Below, piece by piece: positions 58,288 through 64,000 of a stretch of DNA of 64,000 bases. The stretch's first letter is position 1; each line of letters opens with the position of its first letter. Under the pieces are notes generated by a model. That model searched no databases and was not told the DNA's origin. It saw nothing but the letters and a program-made list of their open reading frames with translations. Both the position numbers and the translations under genes were made by a program. Origin of the DNA: Mycobacterium sp. IS-836. Lineage in GTDB: Bacteria; Actinomycetota; Actinomycetes; Mycobacteriales; Mycobacteriaceae. The stretch covers positions 62,001-126,000 of the forward strand of contig NZ_MBEU01000053.1 of assembly GCF_001954275.1 (NCBI RefSeq), written 5' to 3'.

Positions 58288-60504
58288 TCAAACCTGATCG
58301 ACCGAAGATCTGAAGCTGATGTCGACCGTCGTTCCCGTTGGGGAACTGTCGATTTCCATCGTGTCGCTGAGCGCCCTCATCAGCACCAGACCCCGCCCGC
58401 TGTTGCCCGGGTTGGCGGCCGGTGTCTTCCAGGAACCCGCATCGACGACCCGCACCCGGATCTCACCCTCCGTGGCGTTGGCCTCGACCAGCATGAACCC
58501 GACGGGGTGTCCGCGATACGCGTGCTCGACGCAGTTGGTGCAGGCTTCGTTGACGACCAGCACGATGTCGGCGGCCAACCCATTCGCCACCCCGACAGAC
58601 TGCAGCCACACCGCCAGCCGGTGCCGGATGTTGACCAAATTGTCTGCGGCGGCATCACTTTCGGTCCGGAAGTGCTTCGGCTGGTGACGGTATATCACCA
58701 TCGCGACGTCGTCGTCGTACCCCGACGCCGGAGCCAGCTCACGCAGCACCGCGTCGGCGACGCCGTCCAGCGGAAGCTGCAGCGCGTCCGTCAAAACGTC
58801 TGCGGCGCGCGCGATTCCAAGGTCGATCGACTCGTGCTTGCGTTCCACCAGGCCGTCGGTGAACAGCATCAGCGTCGAGCCCGGTGGGAGTACCAACGAG
58901 GTTTGCGGGCGGGGTTCGTCTCGGCGTACCGCGAGGGGTACCGACGAGGCGTCGGTCAGCACGCTCGTCGTCGCGGGCGCGGGGCCCGCGAGCAGTGCGG
59001 GCATGTGGCCCGCGTTGCTGTACTGCAGCACCCCGGATTCGGTGTCCAGGATCGCCAGGAACACGGTGGTGCAGTAGGCGTTCGGAATGAGAGATGCCGC
59101 CGAGTCGAGCTGCTCGAGCAGCAGCGCCGGTTCGGCGCCGTTGATCAACAGCGCGCGCGCCGAGCTGCGGAGCTGACCCATGATCGCGGCCGCCGGCAGA
59201 CCGCGCCCCACGCAGTCGCCGACGACGATGCCGATGCGGTGGGCACCGATCGGCAACACGTCGTACCAGTCGCCTCCGATCTCCAGCGGCGGAACGGCCG
59301 GTTCGTAGCAGACGGCAAAGCCCGGCGGCGGTTCCAGCGGCGGCAGCATCGCGCGCTGCAGCGTCAGCGACGTCTCGCGGGCGCTCTCGAACTGCCGGAC
59401 ATGCTGCACGGCCAGGCTCAGATGCCCGATGAGCACCGTGACCAGGAGCCGATCCTCGGCACTGACCCAGCGGGGCGTGCGAAACTCCAGCCACAACGCG
59501 AGGTCGCCCGCGCCGGAGAGCACCGCGACCAATCCCTGCGCCTTGCCGGAGCTTTCGGGCCGATCGACGGTCTTGGCCGTCAGCGGCAGCTGGTGGCGCG
59601 CGTCCTGAAATGTGTTGCGCAACCACGGATCAAGGTCGCGCCAGCTCAATTCGGCGGGCTCGCCGGCCACCTGGACGGTGGGTTCCGCGTCCCCGGCCGG
59701 CCAGGAGACGGCGACCACGCGTTGCACGTCGATCGACGTCCGGCACTCGTCGAGGGTGATCGACAGCAGCTCATCGACGCTTTTGGCCACGGCCACGGCG
59801 GTGGCCAAGCGCAGCACCGCGCTTTCGCGGGCCGCAAACGCCCGTTCGGCGGTGATGTCCCGAATCGTCCCGACGAAGGCTTCCCGGTGCGTGTCGGTCT
59901 CGCGGACCGCATTGATGCTCACCGTCACCCAGGCGAGGCGGCCGTCGCGGTGCCGAATCGGTGTGTCGTACTCGGCGCCGCCCTCGCTGGCGACTCGGGC
60001 GATCTGTTGCCGCGCCGTCTTCTTGTCCACCAGCCACGGATGGGGCCAGCGATACGGCAAGCCCTCCGCGGGATAGCCGAGGATGTCGATGAGGGCGTTG
60101 TTCATCTCGATCACGGTGCCCTCGTGATCGGCGACGAAGAAGCCCTCTTGCAACGAATTCACCAGGGCGGTACGGAATTTGTCGCGGTCGGCGAGATCCT
60201 CGGCGCGGGCGCGTTGTTCCGCATAGCGCCTTGTACCGTCGATGAATCCCCGCGTCGCGACATCCAGCGGCGCCAGCGTCTGCAGCAGGAATTCCAGCGC
60301 TACCGGCGCGTCCAGCCGGACGTCCTGGGAGAGTTCGAGAAGCAGCTTGACGTGGTGCTCGACGATGTCGAGCGTGCTGATCTGTTCCTGCAGCGCCCGC
60401 CGCCCGAGTTCATGGGCGACTGCCAGGCTGTCGTCGTCGCGGCTATCGAGATGGGCCCGCAGCGCGGCGACGTATTGCGCGTGGAAGTCCTTGCCGCCGG
60501 TCAC
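58288..60504 (-). CDS. rsbU: RsbU-type PP2C phosphatase with PAS, GAF and HATPase domains
   Basis: 738 residues from GTG 60504 (GTGA overlap with rsbX). An N-terminal RsbU_N-like domain (about 5-95: ELGRRALQEQISTLDIVEHHVKLLL, split here) is the part that binds RsbT. Then PAS (about 110-225, LQEGFFVADHEGTVIEMN), GAF (about 230-390) and SpoIIE/PP2C phosphatase (IGGDWYD, GDCVGRG, LFTDGLVE). At the C-terminus is an RsbW-like HATPase (VNEACTNCVEHAY, GRGLVLMRAL). It joins phosphatase and anti-sigma-kinase modules in one chain. Likely dephosphorylates an anti-anti-sigma factor such as RsfB. Confidence 0.9.
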   Translation of the reverse strand: MTGGKDFHAQYVAALRAHLDSRDDDSLAVAHELGRRALQEQISTLDIVEHHVKLLLELSQDVRLDAPVALEFLLQTLAPLDVATRGFIDGTRRYAEQRARAEDLADRDKFRTALVNSLQEGFFVADHEGTVIEMNNALIDILGYPAEGLPYRWPHPWLVDKKTARQQIARVASEGGAEYDTPIRHRDGRLAWVTVSINAVRETDTHREAFVGTIRDITAERAFAARESAVLRLATAVAVAKSVDELLSITLDECRTSIDVQRVVAVSWPAGDAEPTVQVAGEPAELSWRDLDPWLRNTFQDARHQLPLTAKTVDRPESSGKAQGLVAVLSGAGDLALWLEFRTPRWVSAEDRLLVTVLIGHLSLAVQHVRQFESARETSLTLQRAMLPPLEPPPGFAVCYEPAVPPLEIGGDWYDVLPIGAHRIGIVVGDCVGRGLPAAAIMGQLRSSARALLINGAEPALLLEQLDSAASLIPNAYCTTVFLAILDTESGVLQYSNAGHMPALLAGPAPATTSVLTDASSVPLAVRRDEPRPQTSLVLPPGSTLMLFTDGLVERKHESIDLGIARAADVLTDALQLPLDGVADAVLRELAPASGYDDDVAMVIYRHQPKHFRTESDAAADNLVNIRHRLAVWLQSVGVANGLAADIVLVVNEACTNCVEHAYRGHPVGFMLVEANATEGEIRVRVVDAGSWKTPAANPGNSGRGLVLMRALSDTMEIDSSPTGTTVDISFRSSVDQV

Positions 60505-61127
60505 GTCGACACCCCCCGGTGACGCGCGGCGAGCACCATCGCGTCGTCGGATTCCTTGGCGTACTTGGTCAGGATCTCCTCGGCTATGGCAACGGCCGGG
60601 GCCGCGAAGTCGAGGTGGTCCAGGTGCTCCTCGTTGATGCCGTCGGTGGCGAGGACGATCAGGTCGCCGGTGCGAATCGAAATGACCTGTGCCGGGCTGA
60701 TTTCGGGAATGCGATAGCCGACGATGCCCGCGGCAAGGCGCGCGCTGGATCGAACGTGGATGCCGGCAGCGTCCTTGGCGAGCAGGTTGGCGCTGACGTT
60801 GCCGACCCCGGTCCACGTCAGTGTGCTGGCCGCGAAATCGACCCGCGCCAGGGTCATCGCGGCCCCTCTGGTGCCGCCCAATACCCGGTGGCAGAGCTGG
60901 ATCAAAACCTCGAGCCGCTCGCCACGGGCGTCTTCGAGCGCATCGATGGCGCGCAGGGCGGCGGCCGCGGCGGCAGGACCGTGGCCGAGGCCGTCCATCA
61001 CACCGAACAGGGCGGCTTCACCGTCGATGTCGACCGCGAGACCCCGGTCGCCGGAGGTGGACTCGCCGGGCAGTGGGCGACCCGCCCTCGCCCACTCCAT
61101 CGGTCCCAGCCGGCCGTGTTTATGCAT
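60501..61127 (-). CDS. rsbX: RsbX-like PP2C phosphatase
   Basis: 208 residues. Small SpoIIE/PP2C-like phosphatase: GDRGLAVDIDGEAALFGVMDGLGHG (about 25-49) with the metal Asp residues and DLIVLATDGINEE (about 153-165). In stressosomes RsbX removes phosphates from RsbS and RsbR to reset the complex. Overlaps rsbT by eight bases upstream and rsbU by four downstream. Confidence 0.88.
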   Translation of the reverse strand: MHKHGRLGPMEWARAGRPLPGESTSGDRGLAVDIDGEAALFGVMDGLGHGPAAAAAALRAIDALEDARGERLEVLIQLCHRVLGGTRGAAMTLARVDFAASTLTWTGVGNVSANLLAKDAAGIHVRSSARLAAGIVGYRIPEISPAQVISIRTGDLIVLATDGINEEHLDHLDFAAPAVAIAEEILTKYAKESDDAMVLAARHRGVST

Positions 61128-61530
61128 GGCCCGGAACCCATTTCCACATCTCGATGACCGTTCCGCGGCCGCGAGCGGATTCCACGACCAATCGGTCCAT
61201 CAGGCGCCGCGCCCCGGGCAGGCCCATGCCCAGCCCGCGGCCGGTGGAGTATCCGTCTTCCAGCGCGCGCTCGATGTCGGCGATGCCGGGGCCGTCGTCC
61301 TCGGCGCGCACCACCAGGGCCTTGCGGCCCTCCCGGTCCTCCACCGCGACCCGGACCGCGCCGCGACCCGCGTAGCTGGTGATGTTGCGGGCGATTTCGG
61401 AGATCGCGGTCGCGATCATGGTGACGTCGGTCAGCGTGAATCCGAGGTCGAGGGCTAGGTCATGGCCGGCTTTGCGTGCTGCGACGATGTCGTCGGGGTT
61501 GTGGATGTCGACGACGATGTCACCCTCCAC
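61120..61530 (-). CDS. rsbT: RsbT-like serine/threonine kinase (switch protein)
   Basis: 136 residues. GHKL/HATPase kinase: N-box TAISEIARNITSYA (about 41-54), G1 DDGPGIADIE, and G2 GRGLGMGLPGARRLMD (about 97-112). It phosphorylates RsbS and RsbR, then leaves to activate RsbU through RsbU_N. Overlaps rsbS by 11 bases and rsbX by eight. Confidence 0.92.
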   Translation of the reverse strand: MEGDIVVDIHNPDDIVAARKAGHDLALDLGFTLTDVTMIATAISEIARNITSYAGRGAVRVAVEDREGRKALVVRAEDDGPGIADIERALEDGYSTGRGLGMGLPGARRLMDRLVVESARGRGTVIEMWKWVPGHA

Positions 61531-61894
61531 CGTCGCGCCCGATCGTCGATTTTCGATTCAGCAGGGCAAGGCCCTCTTCGAGGTCCAGGGCGGTGTTCAT
61601 GTCGTCGAACGCCAGCCCCAGTTGCACCATGGCGAAGGCCACTTCGGGCTGCAGGCCCACGATCACGGTGTCCGCGCCGCGCAGCCGGGTCATGTGCGCG
61701 ATGGTGCGCAGCGACCGCGCGGCGAACGAATCCATCACGTCGATGGCGGTGACGTCGACGATGATGCCCTGCGCGCGGAACCGGCTCACCCGCTCCATGA
61801 GGTCGTAGCGCAGCCGTTCGGTCTCGGAGTCGGTGAGTGCGGACTGCACCGTTGCGATGAGAATCGCGCCCTGTTTCAGGATCGGGACTGGCAT
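61520..61894 (-). CDS. rsbS: RsbS-like STAS stressosome scaffold
   Basis: 124 residues. STAS domain with the phosphorylatable Ser56 in DVMDSFAARSL. Sequesters RsbT in the stressosome until phosphorylated. 22 bases after rsbR. Confidence 0.92.
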   Translation of the reverse strand: MPVPILKQGAILIATVQSALTDSETERLRYDLMERVSRFRAQGIIVDVTAIDVMDSFAARSLRTIAHMTRLRGADTVIVGLQPEVAFAMVQLGLAFDDMNTALDLEEGLALLNRKSTIGRDGGG

Positions 61895-61916
61895 GGGGTG
61901 CTCGTGCTAATGGTGG

Positions 61917-62819
61917 TTACCCGGTGGTCTCGCCGGTGCGGGTGACTTCGTAACCGAGCAGGCGTTCGGCTTCTTCGATACCGCCCTGCAGGTCACCGAC
62001 GGCGTTCATCTTCGACAGGTCCAGCCCGATGGTCACCAGCGTCAGGGCGATCTCGGAAGACAGGCCGGTGATGATCACGCTTGCGCCCATCAGACCCGAC
62101 GCGTCGACCGTCTGCACCAGGTGGTTCGCCACCGTGGAGTCGATGGTGGGCACACCGGTGATGTCGATGACCACGACCTTCGCGCGGTTGGCGCGGATGG
62201 CCCGCAGTAGCTGTTCGGTGACCTGACGGGCGCGCTGCGAATCCAGCACACCGATGATCGGCAGAATCAGCAGCTGCTCGCGCACCTGCAGCACCGGCGT
62301 CGACAGCTCGCGGATCGCCTCCTGCTGCTGGCGAATGATGCGCTCGCGCTCCTGCACGAAGCTGACGCCCACGGTGTTGGCGATGCGGTTGGCCGCCGGC
62401 TCGTAGGCGTCCAGCACCCGGTTGAGCATCCCGAACTCGGTCTGGTACTTCTCGAACAGTGAGCGGGCCAGCACGTCGCGCAGCAGCAGCACGATGCCGA
62501 GCACCTCGTCGGTTTCCACGCCTCGCGGGATGATGCGTTCCGACAGGTCGCGCGCATAGGCCTGCAGCGCCTCCACGCTACCGGTCTCGAGCACCTCGAC
62601 GTAGTTGTCGTAGACGGCCGTGGCTTCGGAGAACAGCTCCTCGGGCGTCATCGCGGTCAGCAATTGCGCCTCGGTGATTCTGCGGGCCCACTCCTCGCGC
62701 AAAACGGTCCGGTTCTGCCGCAAATGCTGGACCAGCTGCGGCAACAGACCCTCGCTGGAGACGCTGCCCGGCTGCGCGGCGGTGGTGGTGGTGGCGAAAT
62801 CCGACGGCGAATCTGACAT
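61917..62819 (-). CDS. rsbR: RsbR-like stressosome sensor
   Basis: 300 residues from ATG 62819, with GGGAGG four bases upstream. The helical N-terminal sensor (about 20-165, RsbRD type, ending QEAIRELSTPV) is followed by a STAS domain (about 180-290) with TGVPTIDSTVANHL holding the phospho-site. Forms the stressosome shell with RsbS and senses an unknown stress. First gene of the rsbRSTXU operon, divergent from rsfB across 154 bases. Confidence 0.92.
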   Translation of the reverse strand: MSDSPSDFATTTTAAQPGSVSSEGLLPQLVQHLRQNRTVLREEWARRITEAQLLTAMTPEELFSEATAVYDNYVEVLETGSVEALQAYARDLSERIIPRGVETDEVLGIVLLLRDVLARSLFEKYQTEFGMLNRVLDAYEPAANRIANTVGVSFVQERERIIRQQQEAIRELSTPVLQVREQLLILPIIGVLDSQRARQVTEQLLRAIRANRAKVVVIDITGVPTIDSTVANHLVQTVDASGLMGASVIITGLSSEIALTLVTIGLDLSKMNAVGDLQGGIEEAERLLGYEVTRTGETTG

Positions 62820-62931
62820 CTGGCCTCCCAAGTGCCGCGTCGCAGTGCGCAGGTTCTATGGGGAGACTAGCCTGGACCGTCGCGGGGCAGGTGTTGAGGT
62901 CTTCTTGTTTCTCGCAGTTCGCAAAGCAGGC

Positions 62932-62937
62932 TAGGCT
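62932..62937 (+). promoter_or_regulatory. Possible -10 element for rsfB
   Basis: TAGGCT, about 36 bases ahead of the rsfB TTG, matches TANNNT. A sigma-F-type GGTTT / GGGTAT pair was looked for here and not found. Confidence 0.35.
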
Positions 62938-62973
62938 TGCACCACACTTAAGGCCCAGGACGAAGGATCGCCA

Positions 62974-63342
62974 TTGTCAGCACCTGATTCGATTACCACG
63001 TTGGTTGCGGACCACGATGGCGTGTCCGTGGTCAGTGTGAGCGGCGAAATCGACTTGGTCACCGCTCCGGCCCTGGAACAAGCCATCACCGCGGTCGTCG
63101 CGGATGGTCCGTCGGCGCTGGTCATCGATCTTTCGGCGGTGGAGTTCCTCGGCTCGGTGGGGCTGAAGATCCTCGCGGCGACCTACGAGAAACTCGGCAA
63201 GTCCACCGAGTTCGGGGTGGTCGCGCGCGGTCCGGCGACCAGACGGCCAATCCACCTGACCGGCCTGGACAAGACCTTCCCGCTGTATCCGACGTTGGAC
63301 GACGCGTTGACCGCGGTACGGGACGGCAAGCTCAACCACTGA
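62974..63342 (+). CDS. rsfB: Anti-sigma-factor antagonist RsfB
   Basis: 122 residues from TTG 62974, with GAAGG seven bases upstream. STAS domain: VVSVSGEIDLVTAPAL (14-29) and LVIDLSAVEFLGSVGL (about 49-64) with the phospho-Ser in FLGSVG. Matches Rv3687c (122 residues), which binds the anti-sigma-F factor RsbW/UsfX when unphosphorylated. Its neighbour operon supplies the phosphatase and kinase components that could set its phosphorylation. Confidence 0.93.
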   Translation: MSAPDSITTLVADHDGVSVVSVSGEIDLVTAPALEQAITAVVADGPSALVIDLSAVEFLGSVGLKILAATYEKLGKSTEFGVVARGPATRRPIHLTGLDKTFPLYPTLDDALTAVRDGKLNH

Positions 63343-63499
63343 CGTCACCCCGGGCGTGTCGGGCCCGCCGGCCTGTGCGCGGGCGTTGGAATGTCAGTTC
63401 TCCACTGGCGCAAGGCATTTCGGCCGTAGCTAACGGGCCGTCGGCGTCGGTGGCTGCGGTACGACGGGAGGTCGCTCCACAAATACGCCGGCTGGTGCG

Positions 63500-64000
63500 A
63501 TGATCACGGCCATGGATGTCGACCATCCGGAGGATGACCAGCGCTGGGATCGCGAGGAACGCGGCGAAACGGAAATCCAACGGCTCGACCGCAATTGGAA
63601 CAGCCTGCTGCAGGAGCTGCGGGTGGTGCAGACCGGGGTGCAGCTGCTGACCGGCTTCCTGCTCACCCTGCCGTTCCAGCAGCGCTTCGACATCCTCGGC
63701 GGGGGGCTGCGGGTGGTCTATTTGGCGACGGTGGGTTTTTCGGTCGGCGCCACGGTGTTGCTCATTTCCCCGGTGGCCATGCATCGGATGTTGTTCCGGC
63801 GGCATCGATTGCAGGTGCTGGTGTCGGCGGCACACCGGTGCGCCTATGCCGGGCTGGCGTTGCTGGGTGCCGCGCTGACCGGGGTGACCATCATCATTTT
63901 CGCCGCGGTAGCCAATCGCAACGTGGGCTTCATCGCGGGAGCGTGCGCGCTTGTCATGTTCGCGTTTTTCTGGTGGGTGTTGCCGTTGGTCCTGCGCACC
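63500..64000 (+). CDS. DUF6328-like membrane protein, 3' end beyond the window
   Basis: 167 residues visible, no stop before the edge. ATG 63500 is used; ATG 63512 is in frame. The N-terminus is charged and helical (ETEIQRLDRNWNSLLQELRVVQTGVQLLTGF), then membrane helices at about 47-60, 74-96 and 113-135, and a fourth (about 143-165) runs to the edge. LFRRHRLQVLVS follows helix two. Fits the DUF6328 family often next to stress genes. Position corresponds to Rv3686c-like territory. Confidence 0.78.
   Translation, partial: MITAMDVDHPEDDQRWDREERGETEIQRLDRNWNSLLQELRVVQTGVQLLTGFLLTLPFQQRFDILGGGLRVVYLATVGFSVGATVLLISPVAMHRMLFRRHRLQVLVSAAHRCAYAGLALLGAALTGVTIIIFAAVANRNVGFIAGACALVMFAFFWWVLPLVLRT

Noticed and set aside
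58222..60522. 766-codon plus-strand open frame opposite rsbU
   Set aside because: Antisense shadow of a clear multi-domain gene; biased His/Gln/Arg composition and no domain.
58505..60816. N-terminal extension of rsbU to 60816
   Set aside because: It overlaps rsbX almost fully; GTG 60504 gives the RsbU_N domain at the expected place with a GTGA overlap.
62820..62973. Sigma-F promoter between rsbR and rsfB
   Set aside because: Looked for GGTTT and GGGTAT with proper spacing; not found, only a TANNNT -10 candidate.

Overview
The window is chromosomal DNA of a Mycobacterium, most likely a slow-growing non-tuberculous species near the M. avium complex. The evidence is very high GC, many GTG and TTG starts, 4-bp ATGA/GTGA gene overlaps, and genus markers: an LpqH-type lipoprotein, MHB-type hemophore, PknH-type sensor domain, LucA, and the complete ergothioneine cluster. 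Gene order follows, in inverted orientation, the M. tuberculosis segment Rv3724 to about Rv3686c. That comparison and all Rv numbers are from memory, not from a search. Several blocks look like insertions relative to that backbone.

Layout. 1-3338: 3'-truncated cutinase, CsbD-like protein, small membrane protein, beta-lactamase-fold esterase, DapB-like dehydrogenase. 3378-9247: four-gene minus-strand block encoding a TPR protein, a CHAT caspase-like protease and two unrecognised proteins, with a small plus-strand gene between. 9331-11910: LpqH-family lipoprotein, ParB-like-fold protein coupled to an enoyl-CoA hydratase, lucA. 11947-12200: tRNA-Ser(GGA) and the SRP RNA. 12259-25786: aspartate aminotransferase, dnaX, a CFA-synthase/FAD-oxidase pair, SRPBCC protein, peptidoglycan amidase, ybaB-recR, gatD-murT (peptidoglycan amidation), a DnaQ-like exonuclease and leuA. 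leuA is preceded by a previously unannotated Leu-rich leader peptide with competing hairpins.

25916-29352 looks inserted between leuA and ask: an HTH-DUF4185 (GH183-type) fusion, a papain-like peptidase and a nucleoside-phosphorylase-fold protein. 29466-31765 is ask-asd. 31773-36388 holds a secreted DUF4185 protein, a hemophore-like protein, a nitrilase, two His-rich membrane proteins, Ohr and a PknH-C-domain protein. 36503-41889 is egtABCDE in one overlapping operon, followed by a methyltransferase and a GCS2-type ligase. 44165-54652 has glpK, PadR with its palindrome, an RDD protein, a SpoIIM-like protein, and the MoxR/DUF58/DUF4350/DUF4129 island. 54701-58256 has an F420 oxidoreductase, a PfpI-like protein, and a HemK-like methyltransferase/CDGSH/heme-oxygenase-fold trio.

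58288-63342 is a complete RsbR-RsbS-RsbT-RsbX-RsbU stressosome operon, divergent from rsfB, so stress sensing and sigma-factor partner switching sit side by side. A DUF6328-like membrane protein runs off the right edge. There is no gene-free stretch over 300 bases, no IS element, no phage gene and no CRISPR array. The most system-like unexplained loci are the CHAT/TPR block and the peptidase/phosphorylase pair.
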